From: Diplosphaera chodatii
Lineage: Eukaryota; Chlorophyta; Trebouxiophyceae; Prasiolales; Stichococcaceae
Direction: 5' to 3'
DNA: 64,000 nucleotides
Assembly: GCA_032358165.1 (NCBI GenBank)
Contig: JAALGY010000057.1
Coordinates: 124,001 to 188,000, forward strand
Shown here: positions 13,301 through 23,173 of the stretch, in pieces
How positions within the stretch are numbered: the first letter of the stretch is position 1
Layout: the number at the start of each line of letters is the position of its first letter
The notes under the pieces: model-generated
What the model was told of the DNA's origin: nothing
The model's database searches: none
The model's input: only the letters and a program-made list of their open reading frames with translations
Translations under genes and position numbers: made by a program

Positions 13301-16300
13301 CCATCAGCCAGAATGCAGAATTCTGAAGGATCTCGATCGTAACATAGTGACGAACAGCCAGACACTAAGGGCAAACGCGTGTTCACCTGCTGCACAGGCA
13401 GCACAGCTGGCTTGCCACTTGTGCCTGCCGCCCGCTACCAGGCCATTGATGGTGCTACATCACACTTTCTGACCTAAAATCTCAGGACAGGATGCGATGG
13501 CACCGCACCTCGACCATGGCGAACCCCAGCAGCCAAGCCAGGGCGTGCTCCACATGCGCGATCGACGGCAGGGCTTGCAGGCTCGACACCATGTCCTTGA
13601 CGTTCAGAATCTGCAAGCAAACACTGCCCAAAGGTAATGCGACATCCATGTCACATGCAATGTAACATGAGGCGCTGCACCTGCACGAAGGGTGAGACGC
13701 AGGCTTGGTCTCTCGCTACATCGGTGCATCCCGCCAGACTCATGCGTTGCATGCATTCCCTGCGTCTCCTCCAACCCTAGTGCGCATGACTGGTGTGCCC
13801 GCCACACGAGTTTGTGGCTGTGTGGCTATCCCGTGAGACAGATGCCCTTTTCCGTGGCAACTGGCGTGTTCAGGCTCTATACCTGCAGCAGCCGATCGAG
13901 GGCACCCGCATCGCATGTGGGCATGCTGGCCTGTCTGCTGACCAACCGCTCCAGCCAGGTGTAGAAGTGGGTCACCATGCCTGCGGTTCCCTTACCTGCA
14001 AAAGCAGTGCAAGGAGCTTGTGGACGGGTCGGGGTGACCTGTTGAGCATGTTGTAAGCTGGCAAATGCTGTTCTGAGAAGAGCTACAACTTGGGTTGACA
14101 TCCAGTAGATGCTGCTACTCCAATGCATCCTGCCCGATATGTTCAGGGTTACAGTTTGTACTGAACCGGACATACAGGCCCTATGATGTTCTTGCGCAAT
14201 CGCACAGGTCCCTCGAGGTAGGCCTCTCACCTGTCTCAGAGCTGGCTGACAGTTCCTGGCAGCCGACGCCGGACTCGACGCCTACATAATTTTCTGCATG
14301 TTCAGTGTGGTGACCATTCAGCCGGCATGGACAGGCTACACGAGGTTGCTGGGTCTGCAGCATGCGTGAACAGCACATGTGAGGTACCAAAGATGGCTGC
14401 TGTAAATGAACGGGTACACACCTGACTGCTTGCCGTCCTGCTGGGGACGTGCGAAGCTCACCCGCAAATGCCCATTTATAACATGCATGTCTGCAATTTT
14501 CACAGCCGGCCAGGTGCCGTCCTGCAGATGCAGGCGTACATCGTCATGTTCAGCTAATCAAGGGTGGCTGCAGTCAGCAGTGAGGGAAGCTTTCAAGGCC
14601 ATGCCAGGTTGTCGGGGTCATCAAGTGCATGCTGGCCCAGTCCCGCATGTCATCAAAGGGAAGTGGCATGCACACCTGGAGCAGGGATGTCTGCGTCGCA
14701 TACAGCAGCTCCATGCGAGATGTCTCTGGGTCTGTTGCAGAAAGCCAGACGGCAAGCGCCGCTGCCGGCGGCTCCTCCAGTCGCCGAAGGTCATAGATCC
14801 CGCTCTCCACCATACACATGAGCAGCAGCTGCTGCGCTGCCTCTGCGCCTGCGGACCACGGACATGGAGCTTTGTGACGAGACTTTCTGTCACAATCACG
14901 CAGCAAACAGCAAGCTGCAGCCACAGCTACACTTGCAGCTGTCGCAATGCAGATTGGCTGGTAATACTGCTGCCAGGGCCTTACCGCCAGGAAGCTCGCC
15001 GCCTGGCGAGATGACCGGCAGAGGCGTGCCGTCAGACCCAACAAACAGCGGCCCCTCCTTGCTGACAGTCATCTTGCCGCTTGCGAGTTTACGCGGCCAT
15101 ACACGGTCCTGCAGCGACGGTGGCAAGCACACCTCAGCGATGCCATCTGCCAGGGCTTGCACTCTCCAGCAGAGCCTGTGGCTAACGCCTGCAGCGTGCT
15201 CCTTGTAAATGCAACGACCCTATACCACTACAACATCCGACGTCACGGCCTTCAACACAGCCCAACTTGGGTGTTGCTGTAGGCCGGACGAGCATGCCAC
15301 ACCTTGAGGAGGGACCCGCCCACACACAGCAGCAGCCACAGCCGCTCGCCCTCGCATGTGGCAGCCGCCAGGCGCCGCGATATCACAGCAGCAGCCGGCT
15401 GCGTCAGCAGCCTCGGGTCAGCGCCGGACTCTAGGACGCAGCGCAGCAGCATGTGCCCCATGAAGCCATAGCCTGCGGAGGTTATTGCACCGTCAGTTTC
15501 GCAGAGGTTCCTGTTGCAGTGAGCAGCCTCGCTGCTACTCAGCAAAAGCATCAAGGCGATGCAAGAAGACAGTGTGTGAGTGTTCTGGCAGCTGCCGAGT
15601 CAATGACAGAAGGGCATGCATGCCCCGCACAAGCAGGCGGGTGTGCATAGTGCAGCTTCTGTGTTTGACATGCTGGACATGCTGAACGCGCACTCACCCT
15701 CAAATGGCAGCGGATGCACTGCAACATCGACCCTGCCAAAGACGGAACTTCTGCCAGAGCGTTCAGGGGCTGGCATCGTGAGGAGACCGGCTTGTCGGTT
15801 GCATGCTATTCCCGACAGGGCTCGGACATCTGCCCCGTCATCGTCAAAGGTATATTGCCACTCCACTGCGATGACTCCTGGACCGTGGATGGCAATGGCA
15901 AGCTCTGGCGGCCAACAGCCACCCTGCAGCAGCACATTCCAATGCCCATCTGTGTAGCAACACACCATTCCAACGTGCTCATTGGACCTGAGCAAGCCAC
16001 ATATGCAGCTGGAACAGATGTTGCTGCAATGACTCGCAGAAGCAGTGCTTGGATTGCATGAGTGGCGCATGCTGTGTGTCAGCGCCGCTGGCACTCACCT
16101 TGCGCAGGCACAGGCGAATGACTTGGAGCACGGTGTCACGCAGGCCGCCAAACACTGCAGCCGCCTCCAGCACTCGAGACGTGCTGTACGTGTTCGGGTC
16201 GTCCATCAGAGCGGCGTCCACGCCGCACTCTGCAATGCACGCCTGCAGCTCCTGCCGCGCGTCGCCTGGCGAGCCATCTTTCGCTGCAGGGTGGACAGCG

Positions 16301-18938
16301 CAGGCCCTAGTGCCGATCAGCTTGCTAGCCCGTTGCGTGCGGTTGTGTGGTGACAGCATGGCACCATTGAAATATGGAGCCCAGGGTGGCCTGCCGACGA
16401 GAAGGAGGTACAACCAGCAGCAGTGCCGTCCAGCACGGCGCAGCCACATGCTGCACCGAGTTTGCATGGCCGGACAGGGCGGCAGCAGTCCCAGCTGGCA
16501 TGCACAGCAGCGCAATGGCACGAACCTCGTGACTGCTCAGGGTTCAACACTGTGCCAGCAGCCTGGTTTGGCTGATGTGGCGCCACCACGGCCTGATCCC
16601 CTTGCTGCTGCTGCTGGCCCTGGGCGCCTGCTGGTCTCATGATCGCTCTGATCATGTGGCGGAGCTCCTGTGCCGCCTCTGGCAGGCTGTGCCCCTGCAA
16701 TCGTCCACAGTAAGTCGTGTCCATGGGGTGGCGGGGGTTCCTGCAAGGCTCGGGTCTTTACACGCCACCTACGCCAGTCGTGCACATATGAACAATGTGC
16801 TCAGAGCATCCCGCCGCCATACCGGCAAGGTTGCTGACCGTCTACGGCGTTGTAATGAAGAGCAATGTTCAGATGCATGCTGCAGTGAGTGTCCTTTCGA
16901 ACCATGCAGTGACTGCATTCCACCTTGTATGCGAGCAGCCATCTCACGGGCTCACAAGCCGTTCCTTGCAGGTCATGCAGATGTACAGAAAGCAAGTATG
17001 CAGAAGTCCTGATAGGTTGCGACCTCATCAGGTGTTTGACAAGTTCCGTTTACCAGAGCGCAGAAGCATGCCTGCCCAAGCGCCGATGCTAACATGTCCA
17101 GCAACCGCCCCCGCTGCGCCTCCGACCTGGTCCGCATAATGATCGCCCCCATCTCCATGGTGGCTATGCCGTCCCCGTCTGCCACATCACCGCCGCACTC
17201 CGCGATGCACCTGGCCAGCTGCTGCCAGGCCTCGTGTGCGCTGTCCTCCACTGCACCAGCAATGAAAGCACACCCCATCGGTTCGGTACCATGTGTCACC
17301 CCGTCAGTACCATGTGTCACAAATCAGCACCGGCCCCAGTGCCTGCTTCGGCAACTGCTTGACAATGGCATCAGGCGCCAGCAGCTGGAAGACATGCTGC
17401 CAGATGCTATGGAGGCAGGCAACGGATTTACCATTCAGTGCGGGGGATGAGGCGTCCGCTGCTGGGTCAGCCGCAGCCTTCGACTTCATGTGAAATTTGA
17501 AGGAAAGAGTTTCTGGCTGATTGACGGGGTCAGTCTCGGGCTGCTGGCTGAAGCTGATGTCCGGCCAAGCCCCATTCTGGGTGGAAAAGACACTGAAGTT
17601 ATGGGCACATATGACTCTGATAACCTTGCAAGCCACCATGCCTTGCAAGGCCATGCGCATCACAGCAACATCTCTGGCATTCGGTCCTGCTGACACTTTG
17701 GGCAAGCAGCAAGAGCGGATAAGCAGGTGCTCCAGCCTGGACTTCAGGTAGCGCACCTCGCACAGGCACTGCCGCACATATGCTAGCAGCCGCTTCTTCT
17801 GCTGCTTTCCCCTCGAGTACGCCAGAGCGTAAGCCGCATATTGTGATCCCGGGCTCTCTAGCATGTTGGGATCAGCACCACACTCTGCAATGCAATGTGC
17901 CAGGCACGCCCTTGCCTCCTCCAATTCTGCAGCCAGAAGACAAAGATCTAATAATTTGATGCAGACGCAGCCAATCAATGCTGTCAGCGCTGTGATACCC
18001 CTCCACAGGCTGCAGTAGGATTACAAATGATGCAACTGCATCTCCTGCTGGTTTTCACCATTCCAACCGGCGTCAGCAAATCATACGCTTCGCCCAGCCA
18101 AGCTGCACCCCTGGACAGCGTCATTCAAGGTGCACATCTCAACTACCAGATGCCATGCTCAGCGATGCTCACCGTCTGTCTTCATGGCCAGAAGCGCCTC
18201 GTGCGCCTCATCATCGTCCGCCGACTGCTCCTGGTGCCGCACACTAGGAGTCACCTGCCCTGGCTTCGGGCCTGCTGCCGGCTGTGGGCTGGCCTCCTGT
18301 TGCTGCTGCGTGCAGGTCCGCGCTTGCTCAGCTGAATGCTCTGCTTCCCCTGCTTCTTCTGCTTCCCGCTGCCGCAGCCGCATGTGGTATTGGCTGACGC
18401 GCGCGCTGTGGTCCAGGTGTTCAGTTCCTAGCTTGCTGCGGATACAACTCACTGCCGCGCGCATGCTCGCTTCGGTGCTCAGACTGGCCGCCTTCATGTC
18501 TGCCTCTGTGTACCCCTGCATGCACAGTTGGAGGTGCATTCAATACAGGGCAGGCGTCAGCGCACACACCGGTGCTTGTCTGATGTCAGTCCACTTTTTG
18601 GGACTGTGCAGCATCTCGCCGGCAGCTGCATGTCAGCATGTGTGCCACTGTTGTGGCCCCTGCCGAGCCTCGGGGCGCCTGCGCACCTCGGGCCACCGCA
18701 GGATGCTGCCGGCGGCGGCGGCTGCGAAAGAACCTGGTTTGTCTGCTGTCCTGGGCGCCGTTTCTGCGCCAGTCGCTCGGGGCGTGCCGCTAGGGTCCCG
18801 AGCCGCTTGCTGCTTGGGCCGAGGCACAGCAGCTGCCGCTGCGTCAGCCGTCACACCTGACGTTACATCTGCAGCTGCAGTGGCTTGTGCAGTAGAGACC
18901 ACAACGCTGCTGGCATCGTCCCCGGCTGAGCTGCCCAT
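542..18938 (-). CDS. Gene A: giant 43-exon modular protein with C-terminal U-box
   Basis: This is a putative E3 ubiquitin ligase of about 2963 residues. The U-box recruits an E2; the long N-terminal part would choose the substrate, which is unknown. The model joins 43 exons at GT-AG sites (two GC-AG) with every intron phase matching and a total of 8892 coding bases, divisible by three. Order: Ala-rich N-terminus, helical Glu/Gln exon, five two-exon modules (types a-e), six-exon scaffold, a second complete set of five modules and scaffold, disordered Ala/Gln/Pro tail, U-box. The start is the ATG of MGSSAGDDASS at 18938; an in-frame stop lies just upstream. Phases at the join between the two cycles (11541 to 11267) agree, which favours one gene over two. 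It is divergent from FB1. Typical plant U-box proteins pair the domain with ARM repeats or kinases; I do not recognise this arrangement. Transcript evidence could still split it. Confidence 0.72.
1183..1202 (+). repeat. Telomere-like heptamer next to a U-box acceptor
   Basis: Two near-perfect TTTAGGG units sit in the intron just upstream (on the min strand) of the 1128-1174 U-box exon. They form part of the pyrimidine-rich 3' splice region read as CCCTAAACCCT. Confidence 0.6.
1542..4891 (-). other. Gene A C-terminal linker and disordered region
   Basis: Five exons (4692-4891, 3747-4493, 2880-3599, 2650-2726, 1542-2516) connect the scaffold to the U-box. The first is helical, with the segment LRGLMPADLKALSKNMGKLD. 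The second is Ala-rich and ends in a conserved motif, RRRFLRSELVQLLDAG. The third begins near SPEHRPWRAVPQTP and ends QFAKQHMPK. The last is strongly low-complexity but holds two motifs shared with genes C and D: a basic KPRRRYTPYTPP segment near 2260-2300 and an NDPFSWLG segment near 2035-2065. Codons for Ala, Pro and Gln dominate, so long shadow frames occur on the other strand. Confidence 0.7.
5078..7380 (-). other. Gene A scaffold block, cycle 2
   Basis: Six exons recur in the same order in genes A (twice), C (twice) and D: 7259-7380 (MVTRFSSWLRKYLT), 6894-6989 (LQALPTVAHVEFAISRML), 6666-6720 (a short helix), 6370-6426 (CRQYPFARQ), 5877-6049 (LLDLQEVFTQLVETW followed by a Leu-rich helix) and 5078-5558 (GMSVPVIKRALEQRIAKQH, then Ala/Pro-rich sequence with KPKRKPHGAAK). 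The block begins and ends in phase 1. The helical density suggests an all-alpha scaffold. I recognise no named family. The basic segment could be a nuclear-localisation signal. Confidence 0.7.
7579..11267 (-). other. Gene A module array, cycle 2 (five two-exon modules)
   Basis: Each module is a helical exon (phase 1 to 0) plus a 'WP-type' exon (phase 0 to 1). Type a: 11098-11267 / 10608-10752. Type b: 10210-10427 / 9840-9990. Type c: 9416-9594 / 8951-9218. Type d: 8656-8825 / 8421-8565. Type e: 7972-8144 / 7579-7678. Helical exons carry CVEECGASAELL, CMAESDVEIADG, LECGADWALM, CVIGCGASPALM and CLQESDIDYDHL. The WP exons include DGEWPEYTVF and GGCWPQGLVL; the type d and e partners lack the Trp-Pro pair. 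Exon lengths match their cycle-1 counterparts closely (170, 145, 170, 173 and 100 bases recur). The donor of 8421-8565 was chosen partly because it gives the family length of 145. Confidence 0.68.
11541..13995 (-). other. Gene A scaffold block, cycle 1
   Basis: Exons are 13883-13995 (MVTHFYTWLERLVS), 13509-13610 (LQALPSIAHVEHALAWLL), 13143-13200 (EFDLNNGQIMIMLRARMAG), 12871-12927 (RRQHPFARQ), 12378-12550 (ELLDLREVVVTLVETW) and 11541-12063 (GMSAPVIKRALEQRSAKQH and an Ala-rich tail with a second helix rich in Glu, Gln and Arg). All phases agree with the cycle-2 copy. The last exon ends in phase 1 at a GTGAGC donor and is followed by the type a helical exon of cycle 2, so the frame runs on. Confidence 0.7.
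14422..17926 (-). other. Gene A module array, cycle 1 (five two-exon modules)
   Basis: Type a: 17757-17926 / 17432-17576. Type b: 17072-17250 / 16526-16694. Type c: 16099-16283 / 15698-15923. Type d: 15303-15472 / 14985-15108. Type e: 14676-14848 / 14422-14521. Helical exons show CIAECGADPNML, CIAECGGDVADG, CIAECGVDAALM, CVLESGADPRLL and CMVESGIYDLRR. WP exons show NGAWPDISFS, GGCWPPELAI, DRVWPRKLAS and DGTWPAVKIA; the type b partner (16526-16694) lacks WP and is Gln-rich. The motif resembles the end of an ankyrin repeat, but the TPLH half is absent and the spacing is wrong, so I leave the fold unnamed. Confidence 0.7.
18173..18938 (-). other. Gene A N-terminal exons
   Basis: Exon 18687-18938 encodes an Ala-rich, probably disordered start and ends at a GTGCGC donor after ILRWPE. 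Exon 18173-18515 begins GYTEADMKAASLST and is a charged Gln/Glu/Arg helix with QYHMRLRQREAEEAG. It ends in phase 1 before GTGAGC, matching the first module. The same two exons, with the same donor, open genes E, F and D. In E and F the second exon runs directly into the pre-U-box sequence instead. Confidence 0.7.
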
Positions 18939-20318
18939 GCTGCTCGCGTGTCAACCACTCGGCTGGCTTGAATTGTGCTGGATGAGCTGCTGCTGCTGCT
19001 GCTGCGGCTGCGCATGATATGTAGCACATGGTCAGGATGGGGTAATGTGACACGACCCTGTTCATGTCATATCCGCCTCCAAAGGCTGGGACAACTACAT
19101 GGAATGTACATGCAATATGCCTGGCACTGCATCCATTTACAGCGTGGAGGCTCGTTGTGCCCAATGCATACTCTTGTGCATACCACTGCTCACCTTGCTA
19201 CGCCTGCTGCAGCAGCGACATGCTGGATGTACTTCCACCGCCCACGGCTGTCGCTGCAGTCATCTGCCGGTCATCAGTGCCTGGCGCAGACGCTGCTGCG
19301 CTTTCCGCTCCTGCTGCAGCCGCTGGGAAATGAGCTGCAGTGCTGTTTGCCTGATTGCTGCTGGTGCTCACGCTGCATCCAACAGCCGCTGACACTGCGC
19401 CTCAGCCTGTGCGGCAGACGTTTGCATGTCTGCCACCGTGTGCATACTCACCACGCCGCGAACGCTGGTGTATAATGTCGTAGCCACATGCACACGCGCC
19501 GAAGCATCCAGGCTGGAACGGCCAAGCTGCCGTGTGCAAGTTGTGAGCGCGGCACGGCTTGTTTGCCCAGTGGGTAGCAAATTGACGCCTCGCGAATACT
19601 CTTTCATAGCCAATGACTACCCCAATGACAGTACTCACTGTCAGATCACAGAAGCTGTCGATCGCTGCCGTACCTGTTACCATTGCCAGGACTGTGCAGC
19701 GCATGATCAGCAGCATCCAGCGCCGCAGGCTGCGCATGCAAGGCTCGTGCTATGCACGTAATTGACCAGCAGGTATTAGGGCCATCAGATGCAAACCGCT
19801 GCATGGCTGTCTGTCATCTCTGCAGGCAGCAAAGCATTGCGCAGGATGCGTATCAGGACCCAACAATTGGATGCCTGGCATGCATTGTGTCGAATTTGAA
19901 GTGTGGCCACGGATCGACACATGCAACAGGCACGCTTGCCGCTAAAGCCTCAATCAACCGCCTGCCGTGAGCGTATAGGTTGCAGCTGCGTCGTAGCCGT
20001 GCACCTGCGGCAAATATGACATGGCACCAGCAGGAGTCCATCCCATGAAGGACCTACTTCCTGCAAGCATGCATGCAGGCGGATTTTCCGGCGTCACTGC
20101 AGCGGCGTTCACTGTTCACACAACAGATTGCAAGTCACACGCAGCGACCCAGCATCAGCTTATTATTTGCTTCACGTGAACACTGAGCAAGCCCCATGCA
20201 CTGCGCGCGTGCATGCATGCACGACGTGAAGCACGAACAGGATGAATCATACATGCGCTACTTGAGAGCAGCAGCACGTACAGCATTCGCGGATTGATCC
20301 CGCCACCTTGCCATCGAT
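18939..20318. promoter_or_regulatory. Divergent spacer between gene A and FB1
   Basis: This 1.38 kb region separates two outward-pointing start codons and must contain the promoters of both genes. A stretch at about 19650-19737, read on the minus strand, begins MRSLRRWMLLIMR and ends at a conserved ACAG/GTACGG donor-like site. A Glu/Gln/Ala-rich open segment follows near 19200-19450. Both recur in the other units and may be 5' exons or leader sequence of the U-box transcript. I cannot define a TATA box or operator. Confidence 0.5.
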
Positions 20319-21847
20319 ATGCCGCACAGAAGCCGCACGCATCGCTCCAGGCGCCATCGTCCGCAGTGGGACCTCTTGACAGATGACATCTGGATTCATG
20401 TCATCGAACGCCTGGACATGTACGACAAGCTTGTAAGTTCCAACGATGCTCTAGGTATAGGCATATGCATGGCAATGTTGCATGACATCATATACTGCTA
20501 CATACACACTACAAACACTCTGTGTGATGTCAGCGATTGTCAGTGGACATCCAATGTGTTGCCCATACTTTGTATCATGGTTTGTGTCTTGCACTGACTC
20601 TGACATCTATGAGCTGTGCACTGTGCAGGAAATGCAGTACACCTGCCGACGGTTCTATGAGCTGCTGGCAAACCCGTCCACACCAAGCACATGGGGCAGG
20701 ATCGCCTTGTTCCTCAAGAGTTCGGATGTGTGGCTGGTGTGCGAGTGGGTACAGAGGAGGCTCAAAGGTCAGTGAGATCACGAGCGCTGGACAGATAGAC
20801 GAGAGAAAGAGGGTGACAGAGTGCACCACATGCAATGATGCTTCACCCAAACACACACGCACTGCATGAGCAACCATCAGCCATTTGACAAGCCACGGCG
20901 CACCTGGCTGCAGGCATCAGCGCTATCTGCTGGACCCACAGAGGCGTGGACAGCCAACAGCACATGGTTTGGCAGGCGCTTGTGGCATCAACGGCGAGCA
21001 CAAACATTCGCCTCAAGCTGCGCAATCACGCGATCAATGCGTCATGGGTTGTGCTCCAGCAGCCTTCACATGCAGAGATGATGCAGCGGCTGACGGCACT
21101 GGATATCAGCGTGCAGCAGCGTGCTGACGACATCATAGATGTCCACAGCCTGGCGGCTTTGCGACACTTGCGAGTGGGGGCCCCAGCCGACATCAGTTTG
21201 CAGGAGCTGGACGTCAGCAACGTTGGCGGCGGAGCAATCAAGTCGCAGCTCCACAGGCTGCGCACTGTGCAGCTGCGCGGTGTGCCCCCGGCAGCCTTCT
21301 TCCTGCCCGGCGCAGCCGAAGTCCTGCAGCAGCTGCACTCGCTGCACTTGCACCAGTGCCCTCTGCTGAACCACGTGCTTCCGTCAGAGATGCTGCGGCT
21401 GCGCGCTGTCAGCCGGCTTGAGCTCATGCAGCTGCCGCTGCGCATGATGCCGACATGCGCGGGCTGCCAGCCCTGCGGGTGCTGATCATGAGTGGCAGGG
21501 GCGGAGAGCCCAGTCTGGGTGCCCGTCAAGTCGGCGCCAATCATGCCGAGCTGGCGGCGGCACTGAAGATCAACCCGCTGGGGGGTGCCACGGGCTTGAC
21601 TGAGGTCATACTCCATGGGATCCCAGTCTTCAGTCAGACATGTGCAGAGGCAATTGAGCGGCTGCCACACCTGAAGTTGCTAGCCATGGACTATCTGACG
21701 TGCGAGGGCGGGGCGTTCTGGGCAGCCACCCTGCAACGGCGCATGCGCGGGCGCTGCAGGGTCCAGCTGGCATCGGACCATGTCAGCGTCAATGCCAATG
21801 GGGACAGCGTCCTGCCATATGGCACGTGGCCTGATGACGACTGGTGA
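20319..21847 (+). pseudogene. FB1: F-box/LRR gene with a one-base frameshift
   Basis: FB1 is a putative substrate receptor of an SCF ubiquitin ligase. Three exons: 20319-20432, 20629-20767 and 20914-21847. An N-terminal basic segment precedes an F-box split by a phase-0 intron (WDLLTDDIWIHVIERLD, then TCRRFYELLANPSTPSTW). The third exon encodes leucine-rich repeats such as LHRLRTVQLRGVPPAAF and LRAVSRLELMQLPLRMM. Compared with FB2 one C is missing at about 21450 (ATGCCGACATG against ATGCCCGACATG). The frame ends 36 bases later at 21483-21485, and the rest, ending in WPDDDW, lies in another frame. Its coding sum is one base short of a multiple of three. Apart from this the copy is clean, so the lesion is recent or an assembly error. 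Confidence 0.8.
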
Positions 21848-22382
21848 CGAGCGGCAATCTGCCTCACGTTTGCCACGCAGCATGTACTCTCGTACAGAGA
21901 TTTTCCTCATCCTGTCCTATGAGAGTTTCAAAAGCACATGCGATGGTTTTGCACTGCTGCTGAAAGGGCTCAGCAAAGACACTGTCAATGTGTGGTATAG
22001 CTGGTGAAATGTTTCCACTCCTCGTCGTTCATCACCTATCAAACCGAAACACACTGTTGGACCAAGAATACAACTGCTACCTATGCTACGCTGCCACCTT
22101 GTTTTCTCCTCTTCTGAGTACATGCACTGCAACATCACGAGTCCGGCCTGCTGCCGGGCACCTGCACAACAGCATCACAGGGTTTGCGCTGGCCACATGC
22201 GCCTAATCCACTGCACCACTTGAAATATGCCCCCAATCCGCGATATGCTGGTGTCATTTGCAGCTGCATGCAGACCCACCAGAGGCTATCAAATCGTGCA
22301 TGGTGGGCATGCTTGCGGTCTGTGCTGCTTGGCTTGCTGCTTGGCCGCATGCGGCATGCTCAGCCAGCTGTGCTCCGCCAAC
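21848..22382. other. Convergent spacer FB1 / copy E
   Basis: About 535 bases lie between the tail-to-tail stops of FB1 and U-box copy E. This must hold both 3' ends. No open frame here is splice-consistent, and I see no strong hairpin terminator, as expected for a nuclear gene. Confidence 0.5.
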
Positions 22383-23173
22383 TCATGCGGTAGAGCCCAC
22401 CAACGATGGGGTGGCCTGCACAGCAGCGGCAGCCTCAGCGTTCAAGAGCGGAGCATGATGATGCCCTCGGGAAGACATCGCACCAGCTTTTCCACATGCA
22501 TGTGCTGCGCACGGCGAAGCTAGCCAGGTGACCAGGGTGCTGCAGCATGTGGCCCCTCAGATGACAGCTGGCCATGCTAGTGCGAATGAAGCACCCGCCG
22601 CATGGCTGACCCAACCTCCACACGTAAACCTCTTGCCTACCAGGGCCAGCGCCAGGTTGGGCGTCAGCGCCCGCGAGGCCAGCGGCTCGTTGGTCATGGG
22701 GCTGTTGCCGCTGCGCCTCAGCCACCTGCGCAGGCGGCACGCATGTGCTGAACGTCGTGGGAGATTCCCTGGTGGTCCTTGCACCTGGGGCTTCTGAGCA
22801 TTGAGCTGCTCAGAATGTTGATGGGGCATACTGTTCAGCCATTGCAACTACATGCGGGAAGCGCATTGCAGACTCACTTCTCGACAGACTCCCTGTCATA
22901 GGTGAAGCCGTCAGCAGCAATGACCTGCAGTTGATGGGTTGTCATCAGCATCTGCGGCTGGCCAGTCTTCACGAACCCTGAGCATTGCCTAAAGGTGCAC
23001 AGCAAGTATGCCAATGCAAGCAAAGCGGGCTAACGGCTTCACAGGCGCAAGCTTGGCTCTGCAACCTGTGATGTGCAAGCTTTCCGAAACAGCCAACGTA
23101 TATTCAGTGTACAGGATGGACTATCCAACTCACCGGGTCGTCCATGACTTCATGGGACAGTGGGCAGCAGCAC
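22383..23173 (-). other. Copy E U-box (exons 23134-23173, 22878-22924, 22641-22725, 22383-22415)
   Basis: The four U-box exons are intact in sequence and splice sites: CCCPLSHEVMDDP, VIAADGFTYDRESVEKW, SPMTNEPLASRALTPNLAL, then a short C-terminal exon reading ATPSLVGSTA. All differences from copy F here are minor. The domain has outlived the break upstream, which suggests that the break is young or that a spliced form restores the frame. Confidence 0.85.

Noticed and set aside
17757..17926. Ankyrin repeats, suggested by CIAECGADPN
   Set aside because: Only the short ECGADPN-like piece matches. The TPLH turn and the 33-residue periodicity are missing in all copies.
19402..19737. A signal-anchored small protein starting MRSLRRWMLLIMR
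   Set aside because: The copy in the next unit has a stop in the same place, and the frame after the donor-like site is not conserved. A leader exon or regulatory block is more likely.
22383..23173. Calling copies E and F functional short U-box ligases
   Set aside because: The U-box is intact, but the frame from the only plausible start cannot reach it without an unproven intron or frameshift.
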